64,000 nt of DNA from G11 sp947167445 (GTDB lineage Bacteria > Bacillota > Clostridia > Lachnospirales > Lachnospiraceae), in assembly GCA_947167445.1 (NCBI GenBank), contig CAMVID010000003.1, positions 163,838-227,837 on the forward strand, written 5' to 3'. The notes below the pieces were generated by a model. It worked only from the letters and a program-made list of their open reading frames with translations, made no database searches and was not told the DNA's origin. Each line of letters opens with the position of its first letter. The first letter of the stretch is position 1. Made by a program: the position numbers and the translations under genes. Positions 26,558 to 35,989 of the stretch are shown piece by piece.

Positions 26558-27337
26558 ATGAGAGAAATCATTAAGAATCGAAAGTTAATATGGAAACTGG
26601 CCAAGAACGACTTTAAGAAGCGTTATGCAGGCTCATACTTAGGAACTGTATGGGCCATGATTCAGCCGGTGGTTACAGTTCTTATGTATTGGTTTGTCTT
26701 CGACAGACTTGGATTCATGAGGGATTCAGGGGACGTTCCCTATGTTTTGTTTTTGACGGCGGGATTGGTGCCCTGGTTTTTCTTTTCCGAGATGATGACA
26801 AATGCCACCGCTTCCTTGACAGAGTATAACTACCTGGTTAAGAAGGTGGTATTTAACATCGATATTCTGCCCATCATAAGAGTCGTGGCAGCCACCTTTA
26901 TTCACGCTTTCTTCGTGTGCGTGCTTCTAATCATCGCCTGTGTGTATGGGTATTATCCATCTCTTTATACTTTGCAGGTTATTTTCTATAGCTTCGCATT
27001 GATGTGTATGACTTTGGGCATATGCTATTTCACATCGGCAGTGGTGGTGTTCTTTAGAGACCTGGCTCAGATAATCAACATCTGCTTGCAGGTTGGCATG
27101 TGGGCCACACCGGTTCTTTGGAATATTGATTCCATTAATCCTGCCTGGGCTAAATGGCTTAAGATTAATCCTCTTTGCTATGTGGTTCAGGGCTACAGGG
27201 GAGCAGTTTACGGAAAGAATACTTTCATAGATCAGGGATGGTATAACCTTTATTTCTGGGGACTTACAGTGGTGCTCTTTGCGCTTGGTAAGTTCGTGTT
27301 TAAGAAGATGAAGCCCCACTTCGCGGATGTATTATAG
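26558..27337 (+). CDS. Polysaccharide ABC exporter, permease (Wzm/TagG-like)
   Basis: A 259-residue membrane protein of ABC-2 type with about six hydrophobic helices. The N-terminal KLAKNDFKKRYAGSYLGTVWAMIQP and the C-terminal INPLCYVVQGYRGAVYG are hallmarks of Wzm/TagG/RfbA permeases, which export lipid-linked polysaccharide or teichoic acid. It is followed after 8 bp by the matching ATPase. The locus contains no Wzx/Wzy pair that I recognise, so this ABC pair is the likely main export route for a polymer finished in the cytoplasm. Confidence 0.92.
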   Translation: MREIIKNRKLIWKLAKNDFKKRYAGSYLGTVWAMIQPVVTVLMYWFVFDRLGFMRDSGDVPYVLFLTAGLVPWFFFSEMMTNATASLTEYNYLVKKVVFNIDILPIIRVVAATFIHAFFVCVLLIIACVYGYYPSLYTLQVIFYSFALMCMTLGICYFTSAVVVFFRDLAQIINICLQVGMWATPVLWNIDSINPAWAKWLKINPLCYVVQGYRGAVYGKNTFIDQGWYNLYFWGLTVVLFALGKFVFKKMKPHFADVL

Positions 27338-27345
27338 GGAGATTT

Positions 27346-28608
27346 ATGTCAGTAGCTATTAAAGTTGAAAATCTTCATAAGGTATATAAACTCTATGCCA
27401 AGCCATCAGACCGTCTTCGTGACGCCTTTGGTTTGGCTAAAAATCGTTATACAGAGCATCACGCTCTTAACGGAGTTGATTTAGAGATTAAGAAGGGTGA
27501 GACCGTAGGAATAATCGGAACCAACGGCTCCGGAAAGTCCACGCTTCTTAAGATTATTACGGGGGTGCTGTCACCTACATCGGGAGAAGTTCAAGTGGAA
27601 GGCAGGATTTCTGCTTTATTGGAGCTTGGTGCCGGTTTTAACATGGAATACACAGGTATTGAGAATGTGTATCTTAACGGAACCATGATTGGCTTCTCTA
27701 AAGAGGAGATAGATGCAAAGTTACAGGATATTTTAGATTTTGCGGACATCGGAGATTACGTTTATCAGCCGGTTAAGACCTACAGTTCAGGTATGTTTGT
27801 CAGATTGGCATTCGCGGTTGCCATAAACATTGACCCTGAGATTCTTATTGTTGATGAAGCATTGAGCGTTGGAGACGTGTTCTTCCAGGCCAAGTGCTAT
27901 CACAAGTTTGAAGAGTTTAAGGCCATGGGCAAGACCATTGTGTTTGTAAGCCATGACTTAAGCTCCATCAGCAAGTATTGTGACAGGGTTATTCTTTTAA
28001 ACAAGGGCGATAAGCTTGGGGAAGGATCTCCCAAGGAGATGATAGATGCCTACAAGAGAGTACTTGTGGGACAGTATGAGGCTGTGGATCCTTCCAAGGT
28101 TAAGGCTATTGACGAATTAAGTTCCGATGAGAAGAGTTTATTGAACGGTATCAATCCTGAAACACTTGAGTACGGAACAGGGGCGGCCAAAATCGAGTCA
28201 TATTACGTGGAAGATGAGCGTGGCGTAAAAACTACCGCCATCATTAAAGGAACCACCTTTACGGTGAAATTCAGGGTGTCTTTCTCTGAAGATCTTCCGG
28301 CCCCCATCTTTGCGGTTTCCTATAAAAATCCCATTGGTGTAGAGATAACCGGAACCAATACAATGTTTGAAAAGGCTTTCTTAGAGCCTGTTAAGGCCGG
28401 AGAGACCTATGATATAGCCTTCACCCAGCAGATGGATTTGCAGGGTGGCGAATATCTCATATCCTTTGGAGTAACGGGATATGAGGGTGATAAGTTTGAG
28501 GTTTATCACAGATTATATGATGTACTTAACATCACGGTAATATCCGACAAGAATACCGTGGGATATTACGATACCAACTCAAAAATAACGGTAAATAAAG
28601 TTTTATAA
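27346..28608 (+). CDS. Polysaccharide ABC exporter, ATPase with C-terminal glycan-binding domain (Wzt-like)
   Basis: A 420-residue protein. Residues 1 to about 250 form the ABC domain: Walker A GTNGSGKST, signature YSSGMFVRLAFA, Walker B EILIVDEALSVGD, and switch His in FVSHDLSS. Residues about 275-420 form a beta-sandwich tail (AKIESYYVEDERG to NITVIS), as in Wzt proteins of O-antigen systems where this domain recognises the modified chain end. TagH-type ATPases lack this kind of tail. The gene directly downstream encodes a methyltransferase-kinase fusion that could make such an end modification. Confidence 0.92.
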   Translation: MSVAIKVENLHKVYKLYAKPSDRLRDAFGLAKNRYTEHHALNGVDLEIKKGETVGIIGTNGSGKSTLLKIITGVLSPTSGEVQVEGRISALLELGAGFNMEYTGIENVYLNGTMIGFSKEEIDAKLQDILDFADIGDYVYQPVKTYSSGMFVRLAFAVAINIDPEILIVDEALSVGDVFFQAKCYHKFEEFKAMGKTIVFVSHDLSSISKYCDRVILLNKGDKLGEGSPKEMIDAYKRVLVGQYEAVDPSKVKAIDELSSDEKSLLNGINPETLEYGTGAAKIESYYVEDERGVKTTAIIKGTTFTVKFRVSFSEDLPAPIFAVSYKNPIGVEITGTNTMFEKAFLEPVKAGETYDIAFTQQMDLQGGEYLISFGVTGYEGDKFEVYHRLYDVLNITVISDKNTVGYYDTNSKITVNKVL

Positions 28609-28618
28609 CAGGTGATAT

Positions 28619-30664
28619 ATGGAAAAAATCGGTGGAGTAAATCTGGATTATACTTTTTATCCGGGTGAAGATTTATACAGTGACGGTGAGATAGAGGATA
28701 AGATTCTTGATATAGCCAAGAACTTCTCTCCCGTTGAATTCCAGCAGAAAATCGAGGAAAGCGGTGAGTGGCCCGTGCTTTATCACCTCTCACCTCAAAG
28801 AGAAAACATAGTTGACTGGATTCCTATTAAAGAGAATGCCAAGGTTCTTGAAATTGGAGCAGGATGTGGTGCCATTACAGGTTCCCTTGCAAAGAAGGCA
28901 GGATCTGTAACCTGCGTGGATCTTTCCAGAAAGAGAAGCCAGATAAATGCCTACAGACATGAGAACTACGATAATGTAACAATTACTGTAGGTAACTTTA
29001 AAGATATTGAGCCTGCTCTTGGCGAGTTTGATTACATCTTCCTTATCGGGGTATTTGAGTACTCGGAAAGCTACATGAATTCCGAAACTCCCTTCGAAGA
29101 TATGCTAAAAAGCGTTATGAGGCATATGACTCCCGACGGAAGAATAATCATTGCAATCGAGAACAGACTTGGAATGAAGTATTTCGCAGGCTGTAAGGAA
29201 GACCACCTTGGAACCTATTTCTCCGGAATTGAGAACTATCCCGACGGCGGTGCTGCCAAGACCTTCTCAAGACGTGCTCTTGAGAAGATGTTTAAGGCTT
29301 GTGGCGTAGTTAACTACAGCTTCTACTATCCTTATCCTGACTATAAGTTTATGACCACTCTTTATTCGGACGTATATCTTCCGGGTAAGGGTGAACTATA
29401 TAACAACATGCGAAACTTCGACAGGGACCGCATGCTTTTATTCGATGAAACCAACGCTTTTGACAGTGTTGTGGAGGATGGATACTTCTCTGTATTCTCC
29501 AACTCTTATCTGGCAGTAATCGGTGGAATACTTGATGTAAAATTCGCCAAGTTCTCAAACGACAGAGCACCGGAATATCGCATCAGAACCGAGATAGTAA
29601 GAACTCCTTCAGGAGAGATAGAGGTAAGAAAGTTTCCTCTTTCAGAGGAAGCAAACGAGCACATAAAAAACATGCAGGTGGCTTACGAACTGCTGACCGA
29701 GCGTTACGCAGGCAGTGGACTTGAGATCTCACCCTGCACTCTTACAGAAGGAAAGATTCCTTATGTAAGCTTCCCTTATATTCAGGGACGTACCCTCTCA
29801 GAACTCTTTGACGAGTGTATAGAGAAGGGTGATATGGACAGATTCGGAGAACTCTTTGACGAGTACATCGAAAAGATTGGATATAACGAAAATTTCCCTG
29901 CTTCAGACTTTGATGTGGCCTTCTCAAATGTGGTTATAAGAGGCGATAAATGGACCCTTATTGACTACGAGTGGACCTTTGGTAAAGAGATTCCCGTAAG
30001 GGAGCTGGCTTTCAGGGCAATCTACTGTTATTTATTGGAGGATGAGAAGAGAAATAAATTAAATCTCGATTTTGTCCTCAGTAAATTAGGGATTTCCGAG
30101 ACTGAAGCTGCAGAATTCAGAAAGCAGGAGGTGGATTTCCAGAAGTTCGTAACCGGACAGCGCAAATCCATGGCTGAAATCAGAGAATTAATAGGTAACA
30201 GAATCATCACCCCAAAGGGCTTAACCATGGGAAATGATGATTCAGAGTTCGTTAATCGTGTACAGGTTTATAAGGATACAGGCTCTGGATATAGTGAGGA
30301 GAACTCTGAGATTTTACCAGATGCATATAAATCTGACAGCGAGATTGAGTTTGATATGGATGTGGCAGGTGATGTGGTAAGCCTTCGAATTGATCCGGCT
30401 TTCGCCTGCTGTATGGTGAAGGTTAGGGAGCTTACACTTAATGGACTTCCTATTCCCGCAGCCAATAAGCATATCGTGGTTACCAACGGTGTGACCATTA
30501 AGGGCGTGGATGATAAGAATCTTCCCACCTTTGTGTTTAACAATGACGACCCTAACATAAATATAAGAATCAGCAACCTTAAGCCCGAGAGGTCCAACCT
30601 TCTTCATGTGGACTTTAAGGTGCAGAGAATACCGGCAGAATTTGGCAATGATATCGTAGGATAA
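28619..30664 (+). CDS. Methyltransferase-kinase fusion, WbdD-like chain terminator candidate
   Basis: A 681-residue protein with three parts. Residues about 50-250 are a class I SAM methyltransferase (VLEIGAGCGA at 77-86, D101 ending motif I's second strand, FDYIFLIGVFEY). Residues about 315-510 look like a kinase fold: Lys338 in EVRKFPLSEEA, hinge FPYIQGRTLSEL, D432-V-A-F-S-N437 as the catalytic D-x4-N, and D449 in LIDYEW as metal ligand. A beta-rich tail of about 110 residues follows. WbdD of E. coli O9a joins a methyltransferase to a kinase and caps the polymannose chain; here the neighbours are Wzm and a Wzt with a glycan-binding tail. Function is inferred. Confidence 0.7.
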   Translation: MEKIGGVNLDYTFYPGEDLYSDGEIEDKILDIAKNFSPVEFQQKIEESGEWPVLYHLSPQRENIVDWIPIKENAKVLEIGAGCGAITGSLAKKAGSVTCVDLSRKRSQINAYRHENYDNVTITVGNFKDIEPALGEFDYIFLIGVFEYSESYMNSETPFEDMLKSVMRHMTPDGRIIIAIENRLGMKYFAGCKEDHLGTYFSGIENYPDGGAAKTFSRRALEKMFKACGVVNYSFYYPYPDYKFMTTLYSDVYLPGKGELYNNMRNFDRDRMLLFDETNAFDSVVEDGYFSVFSNSYLAVIGGILDVKFAKFSNDRAPEYRIRTEIVRTPSGEIEVRKFPLSEEANEHIKNMQVAYELLTERYAGSGLEISPCTLTEGKIPYVSFPYIQGRTLSELFDECIEKGDMDRFGELFDEYIEKIGYNENFPASDFDVAFSNVVIRGDKWTLIDYEWTFGKEIPVRELAFRAIYCYLLEDEKRNKLNLDFVLSKLGISETEAAEFRKQEVDFQKFVTGQRKSMAEIRELIGNRIITPKGLTMGNDDSEFVNRVQVYKDTGSGYSEENSEILPDAYKSDSEIEFDMDVAGDVVSLRIDPAFACCMVKVRELTLNGLPIPAANKHIVVTNGVTIKGVDDKNLPTFVFNNDDPNINIRISNLKPERSNLLHVDFKVQRIPAEFGNDIVG

Positions 30665-30668
30665 GCGT

Positions 30669-32678
30669 ATGTCAGTTAAAACTCTTCTTAAGAAGCCTTT
30701 GTACATAAAACTTCATAGAGAGTATAAGAAAACTATAGCCTCCAGACAGATGACCTATGAGGAATACATGGAGGCTTATGAAAGTGAGCTTAATAAGCCG
30801 GGACTTAAGAAGAAAAAGAAGTACGTGGAGGCTGAAGTTAAGGCAGTAATGGAAGATGTGCTCTTCCTTACTTCTTCGACCGGAGTTATTGATGCAAGGG
30901 CAAGGGAAAAGTTTGCCAAGGCATTTATTGACAATCCCAATACCATGATTGCCTACTGCGATATATTTGAGGGGGATACTCCCGTCTTAAGACCTGATTG
31001 GTCACCGGACAGATTCCTTAATTGCTTCTATTTCAGAGGATTGGTGGCTATAAGAAGCAGCATTTGCAATATCAAGTGTGGTGAGGACATGGTTCCCGAT
31101 AAGGACGAGGAGTTTTCTGAGTCTATGCTTTGGAATCTTTGCTATAGGATTCTTAAAGCTACGGATGCATTCGGAAGGAGAAACAAGAAGATTCTTCCTA
31201 TTGTTCACGTGCCGGAAGCGTTATTCAGAAGTGAGCCGTTGCCTGAGTATATAGGCAGGGAGCACCTTAAGGGAGTGGTTGAAACCAGAATTAAGAAGTT
31301 ACAGCCCTCTGTTTCTGTGGTTATTCCTTCAAAGGATAACCCTATATTGGTTAAGAAATGTATATCCACTCTTAGGGACACTTCTCCGGAGGTGTCGAAG
31401 GAGAATCTTGAGATAATTGTTGTAGATAACGGAAGCTCTCCTGAAAACAGGAAAATGACGGAAAAGCTGTCAAAAGAGCTGGATTTCAAATATATCTATG
31501 AACCTCAGCCATTCAATTTTGCGAAAATGTGCAATCTTGGGGCTGAAAATGCGTCAAAAGACTTCCTGTTGTTCTTAAATGACGACATCGAGTGTACTTC
31601 ATCAGGGTGGCTTGGAAGCATGATGGAGGAGGCAGCGAAACCTCGTATCGGAGCTGTTGGATTAAAGCTTTTGTACCCTGATAGAATCAGGATTCAACAT
31701 TGCGGTATATCAAATCTGCCTATCGGACCTGTGCATAAGCTGCAGTTCTTTTTAGATGAGAACAGGGCATATGATAACTATAATCACGGAATCAGAGATG
31801 TGATTGCTGTGACAGGGGCTTGCCTTATGATGAGACGAGCTTTGTTTGTTGAGTATGGCGGATTTAAAGAACAGTTTGCAGTGGCATTTAATGATGTGGA
31901 ATTATGTTTCCGCCTTTATGATGCCGGTTATTATAACGTGGTTTCTTTGGATTATCACCTAATTCACCATGAATCGGCCTCCAGAGGAGCGGATGAATCA
32001 TTGGAAAAGTGGGAGAGACTCATGCAGGAGAGAAAGCTTCTTTACTCTCTTCATCCTGTTTTGGATGGCTTCGATCCCTTCTATAACATACATCTTAATA
32101 GAAACGGACTTGATACGGGAATCAGACCTGCATTTGAGACGGGCATGGAAATTCCTGACCATGTGGGAGCAAGGGATTTGTTCCCTATGGAGCTGGGTGA
32201 ACTTGACAGATATCGCCTTGATCCTTGCATGCATGTGAGATTTGAGGTGTGCCGGGATTATCCTAACGTGGTACTTCACGGTTATGGAGTGGTACTAGGC
32301 TCTGATAATTCAGCCTTTGATATGGAGCTGATATTCAGAAACACCAAGGATCCTTCCATAGCATTTGCCTTTGCTCACACAAGGCAGTACAGAATAGATT
32401 TGGAAGAAAATATGCCTGATCAGATTAATGTAGGTTTAGGCGGTTTTGCCGTGGAATTCGGAAAGAATGCATTGCCGGTTGGTGAATACGAAGTGGGGAT
32501 GCTGGCATCAGACAGAACTTCAAAGCTAAAGGTTTACTGGTTTAGTGAAAGAAAGATAAGAGTTGGAGTTCCGCAGGCTAAGGCAAGGGCATCTGCTTCA
32601 GTAGAGAAGAGAAGAATTAGAAGAAGCATTGAAAGCCGAGAGAAAAATGTGAGTCTGCAACGTAATGCTGAAAGGTAG
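30669..32678 (+). CDS. Large family 2 glycosyltransferase with flanking domains
   Basis: A 669-residue cytoplasmic protein. Residues 1 to about 205 are an uncharacterised domain rich in charged residues. Residues about 213-450 form a GT2 domain, with SVVIPSKDNPILVKKC, the nucleotide site VVDNGSSPEN, metal site LLFLNDDIEC, ACLMMRRALFVEYGGF and FNDVELCFRLYDAGY, and HHESASRG, as in rhamnosyl- and galactosyltransferases of long-chain polymers. The C-terminal ~180 residues are beta-rich, similar in place to the tail of the upstream methyltransferase-kinase. It starts 4 bp after that gene. It probably adds sugars of the ABC-exported chain; specificity unknown. Confidence 0.85.
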   Translation: MSVKTLLKKPLYIKLHREYKKTIASRQMTYEEYMEAYESELNKPGLKKKKKYVEAEVKAVMEDVLFLTSSTGVIDARAREKFAKAFIDNPNTMIAYCDIFEGDTPVLRPDWSPDRFLNCFYFRGLVAIRSSICNIKCGEDMVPDKDEEFSESMLWNLCYRILKATDAFGRRNKKILPIVHVPEALFRSEPLPEYIGREHLKGVVETRIKKLQPSVSVVIPSKDNPILVKKCISTLRDTSPEVSKENLEIIVVDNGSSPENRKMTEKLSKELDFKYIYEPQPFNFAKMCNLGAENASKDFLLFLNDDIECTSSGWLGSMMEEAAKPRIGAVGLKLLYPDRIRIQHCGISNLPIGPVHKLQFFLDENRAYDNYNHGIRDVIAVTGACLMMRRALFVEYGGFKEQFAVAFNDVELCFRLYDAGYYNVVSLDYHLIHHESASRGADESLEKWERLMQERKLLYSLHPVLDGFDPFYNIHLNRNGLDTGIRPAFETGMEIPDHVGARDLFPMELGELDRYRLDPCMHVRFEVCRDYPNVVLHGYGVVLGSDNSAFDMELIFRNTKDPSIAFAFAHTRQYRIDLEENMPDQINVGLGGFAVEFGKNALPVGEYEVGMLASDRTSKLKVYWFSERKIRVGVPQAKARASASVEKRRIRRSIESREKNVSLQRNAER

Positions 32679-32686
32679 AAAAGAGA

Positions 32687-33748
32687 ATGGAAGTAGGAAG
32701 TGAATTTAACTTATCGCTAAATGATTTGTCTATCAGTGATAATAATCTTATAGCGTACTTGAAGAGTTTTGCTCCTACCTTTTTGTTTGATAGCGGGAGA
32801 AGTGCAATCAAAACCTTGGTTGCAAAGATAGATGGATATAATGCTGTATTACTGCCTGATTATATATGCGAATCTGTAATTAAGTGTTTCGATTTGGGGA
32901 AAGTGGTCTTCTATAAAACTAATGAAGACTTTTCCATAGACATTGATGACTTTCGTAAAAAGGCAGCCGGAGAAGCCAAGGTGTTTTTTCTTGTTCATTA
33001 TTATGGACAGATGCAGTCACAGGACTCTTTGGATGTAATAAAGGAACTGGCTGAGAAGAATGATTCAGTCATTATAGAGGATGCAACTCACAGCTTGCTT
33101 ACAAATCCTCATACAATCGGGGATTATGTGGTAGCGAGTGTGAGGAAATGGGTGCCGGTGCCAGGCGGCGGTGCACTTATGGCTTTCAATGACAAGTTAA
33201 ACGTGGGAAGCCCTGAATTTCCACGAAGTGAGAACAATCAAAAGGCTTATGGAATGATCCTTAAGGACTTGTTTCTTGAAGGAAAACTTGATTGTAACTC
33301 AGAGTACAGAGATATATTTGTAAAGAGTGAAGCAGATTTGGATGAGCAGCAGGGAATATTTGGAGTTTCAGATTTCTCTGAGTTTCTTATTAAGTGCTTT
33401 GATATTGATTGGATAAAACCGCGAAGACAGGCGAATCATAAGAGACTTAAATCCAGATTAAACTCACTTGGAATACAGCCTGCCATTGAATTTGACGAGG
33501 ATGAGTGTCCGTTTGCCTTACCCATCAGGGTGCCAAACAGGGATGAGTTTAGAAAGTATTTAATGGATAATAAGGTATATTGCGCTGTTCATTGGCCCTC
33601 AGACGGAATTCGAGAGAGCGAGAGAGAACAGGCTGTAGCCAATTCGCGAGAGTTGATTTCTTTACCCATTGATCAAAGATATGAAGAGGAACATATGGAC
33701 TATGTTGCCGATGTTATCGGGGGATATAGGGGGAATTTGAAATTTTAA
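32687..33748 (+). CDS. PLP-dependent DegT/DnrJ/EryC1-like enzyme
   Basis: A 353-residue protein with a shortened DegT-like pattern: FLFDSGRSAIKTLV for cofactor phosphate binding, VFFLVHYYGQ, IIEDATHSLL with the Asp that pairs with the PLP nitrogen, and ASVRKWVPVPGGGALMAF, where the Lys is the likely Schiff-base residue. Sugar aminotransferases of this family put an amino group on 4-keto or 3-keto sugar nucleotides, so it could serve the legionaminic-type pathway (LegC role), but the sequence is not the classic LegC/PseC form. It is paired with a FemAB-like gene directly downstream. Confidence 0.65.
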   Translation: MEVGSEFNLSLNDLSISDNNLIAYLKSFAPTFLFDSGRSAIKTLVAKIDGYNAVLLPDYICESVIKCFDLGKVVFYKTNEDFSIDIDDFRKKAAGEAKVFFLVHYYGQMQSQDSLDVIKELAEKNDSVIIEDATHSLLTNPHTIGDYVVASVRKWVPVPGGGALMAFNDKLNVGSPEFPRSENNQKAYGMILKDLFLEGKLDCNSEYRDIFVKSEADLDEQQGIFGVSDFSEFLIKCFDIDWIKPRRQANHKRLKSRLNSLGIQPAIEFDEDECPFALPIRVPNRDEFRKYLMDNKVYCAVHWPSDGIRESEREQAVANSRELISLPIDQRYEEEHMDYVADVIGGYRGNLKF

Positions 33749-33786
33749 CTGTAATAGGTGCATCAGAGAAAGAAAAATGGAATAGT

Positions 33787-34794
33787 GTGGTAAAGGCATA
33801 TGCCAACTGGGATATTTATTATCTCTGGGAATATGCTTATACTTTTATGCTTCATGGAGATGGAGAGCCAATCCTTTTTGAGTATTGTGATGAGCATTCA
33901 CGTTTTTGCTATGCAGTAATGAAGGCTGATATAGCAAAGAGTTCATGCTTTAAAGGATTACTGGATTCCGAGACATATTACGACTTGGAGACGCCTTATG
34001 GGTATGGAGGTCCTTTATCAGATGGGCCCATTGCTGATTCTTCAAAAACAGTTTTTTTGGAGGAAGTGAAGGATTACTGCAGGGGAGAGAATATTGTTTC
34101 TCAGTTTGTGCGCTTTCATCCTCTTCTTGATAATGCTTCCGCATTTGAGGGTATTACAGAGAATCGCTACATGAGGGATACAATCTATATCGAAACTGTT
34201 TCCCCCGATGTAATCATGTCGAATATGGACAGTAAGAATCGCAATATGGTTAGAAAAGCAATTAAAAATGGCGTAACCGTTGTAAAGAAGCCGATTGAAG
34301 AGTTTAGCGATTTTATTTCCATGTATAACGAGACAATGGAGAAAGATGAGGCAGATGCCTATTATACTTTCGATGAAGAGTATTTTAAGGCCCAAAGCAT
34401 GCTGTCAGAGAATGCCTCGATTTACTATGCAATAAAGGGTAATAAGCCCATTGCCGGTGCAATAATGTATTATAACGATAGATACATGCATTACCATCTT
34501 GCAGGTACTCATACTGAGTTTAGGGCTTTTGCTCCCAGCAATCTGCTTTTATATGAAGCAGCATGTGATGCTGCATCCATGGGGATAAAGGCATTTCATT
34601 TGGGCGGTGGTATGGCACCGGATGACGGTCTCTTCGGTTTTAAAAAGCAATTTAATAAAAACGGAAGATTACCGTTCGTTATAGGAAGAACTATTTTTGA
34701 TAAAGAAAAGTATGATTTCTTGCTTGATGTGAGAGCGGAGAATGATTCTGATTTTAACAGAAACAATAATAGAATGATTCAGTACAGAGCATAA
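33787..34794 (+). CDS. FemAB/GNAT-fold aminoacyl- or acyltransferase-like protein
   Basis: A protein of 335 residues from GTG 33787. SKNRNMVRKAIKNGVTV, FDEEYFKAQSML, IAGAIMYYNDRYMHYHLAGT and GIKAFHLGGGMAPDDGLFGFKKQFN match the FemAB-like acetyltransferase-6 pattern. Such proteins link amino acids from aminoacyl-tRNA to peptidoglycan or act as N-acyltransferases on sugars. The frame stays open upstream to 33730, and the extra residues (SEKEKWNSV just before GTG) look native. An ATT at 33742 has AGGGGGA 8 nt before it, so the true start may be a rare AUU giving 350 residues. Role with the PLP enzyme upstream is unknown. Confidence 0.65.
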   Translation: MVKAYANWDIYYLWEYAYTFMLHGDGEPILFEYCDEHSRFCYAVMKADIAKSSCFKGLLDSETYYDLETPYGYGGPLSDGPIADSSKTVFLEEVKDYCRGENIVSQFVRFHPLLDNASAFEGITENRYMRDTIYIETVSPDVIMSNMDSKNRNMVRKAIKNGVTVVKKPIEEFSDFISMYNETMEKDEADAYYTFDEEYFKAQSMLSENASIYYAIKGNKPIAGAIMYYNDRYMHYHLAGTHTEFRAFAPSNLLLYEAACDAASMGIKAFHLGGGMAPDDGLFGFKKQFNKNGRLPFVIGRTIFDKEKYDFLLDVRAENDSDFNRNNNRMIQYRA

Positions 34795-34808
34795 CTTTGG
34801 GAGAGAAA

Positions 34809-35987
34809 ATGGGATACAAGGTTTGTGTGGTTACCGGAACCAGAGCTGATTATGGCTTGCTTAAAAGAACATTGATGGAACTGAATAGGCAGGATAAGGT
34901 GCAGCTGGACTTGGTAGTCACCGGAAGCCATTTAAGCGAGGACTTTGGCGGAACGCAGTCAGAGATACTGGATGATGGCTTTAAAGACTTTGTAAGACTC
35001 AGTATTCCTACAGAAGATGACACTAAGTTGGGAATGGCTGAAGCAACAGGAACGGCTGTTATTGAATTCGCTCGCTATTTTGGGCAGAATAGGCCTGACC
35101 TATTGATGGTCTTGGGTGACAGATTTGAAATATTGGCAGCGGCAATATCTGCCAGAATGCTTGGCATTCCAATTGCCCATATTTCCGGAGGAGATGTTAC
35201 GGAAGGCGCTGTGGATGATTCGATTCGTCACAGCATTACCAAGATGAGCAGTTTGCATTTTCCCGGGTGTAAGCAATCTGCTGATAGAATTATCCAGATG
35301 GGTGAGCAACCAGGGACTGTTTTTGATGTGGGCGAACCGGGAGTTGAGAATTGCCTTAAGATGGATTTTATGTCCAGGGAAGCTCTTTCTGAGAATTTGG
35401 GCTTTGACATAGCTTCTAAGGATTATTGCGTTGTAACTTTCCATCCGGTCACCATGGAGGATGGAACGGAGATTGAGCAGTTAAACGAGCTTATAAAGGC
35501 ATTGGACACATTTAAGAATGTCAAATTTATTATAACGATGGCCAATGCTGACGCCGGCGGAAGAAGAGTTAATGAGTTGTGGCTTGAAGAGGGAAAGAAA
35601 CATCCTAATTGGCTTGTAGTCCAGTCGCTTGGAGTTACCAGATATTTATCGGCCATGAAATATGCCAAGGCAGTTATTGGTAATTCTTCAAGTGGAATTG
35701 TTGAGGCACCGAGCCTTCATGTTCCTACGGTTAATGTGGGAGACAGACAAAAGGGGCGTATGCTTTCGGAGAGCGTTATTTGCTGTAAGCCGACACGCGA
35801 AGAGATAGTTCGGGCAATGGAAAGAGCTTTTTCGGCAGAATTTAGGGCAATAACTGATGGTGCGGTTTCTCCTTTCGGAGATGGAAACACATCTTCCAGA
35901 ATTGTTGAAACAGTAATGGATTTTCTGGAGAACAATAAACTCAAACTTGAAAAGGGATTCTATGATTTAGAATTACCAGAGAGATAA
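34809..35987 (+). CDS. Hydrolysing UDP-GlcNAc-type 2-epimerase (NeuC/LegG-like)
   Basis: A 392-residue GT-B-fold epimerase. VCVVTGTRADYGLLKRTL at the N-terminus, VLGDRFEILAAAISA, HISGGDVTEGAVDDSIRH, VTFHPVTMEDG and GNSSSGIVEAPSL are hallmarks of NeuC/LegG enzymes, which release the 2-epimerised sugar (ManNAc or its 4-amino-6-deoxy derivative) from the UDP-sugar. The product would go to the NeuB-like synthase directly downstream. ATG 34809 has GGGAGAG upstream and is chosen over TTG 34797. LegG is favoured over NeuC by the LegB-like gene at 2595, but this is inference. Confidence 0.88.
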   Translation: MGYKVCVVTGTRADYGLLKRTLMELNRQDKVQLDLVVTGSHLSEDFGGTQSEILDDGFKDFVRLSIPTEDDTKLGMAEATGTAVIEFARYFGQNRPDLLMVLGDRFEILAAAISARMLGIPIAHISGGDVTEGAVDDSIRHSITKMSSLHFPGCKQSADRIIQMGEQPGTVFDVGEPGVENCLKMDFMSREALSENLGFDIASKDYCVVTFHPVTMEDGTEIEQLNELIKALDTFKNVKFIITMANADAGGRRVNELWLEEGKKHPNWLVVQSLGVTRYLSAMKYAKAVIGNSSSGIVEAPSLHVPTVNVGDRQKGRMLSESVICCKPTREEIVRAMERAFSAEFRAITDGAVSPFGDGNTSSRIVETVMDFLENNKLKLEKGFYDLELPER

Positions 35988-35989
35988 CT

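Noticed and set aside
32687..33748. Naming the PLP enzyme LegC or PseC
   Set aside because: The PLP-lysine context SVRKW and the short N-terminus differ from the usual LegC/PseC form, so only the superfamily is given.
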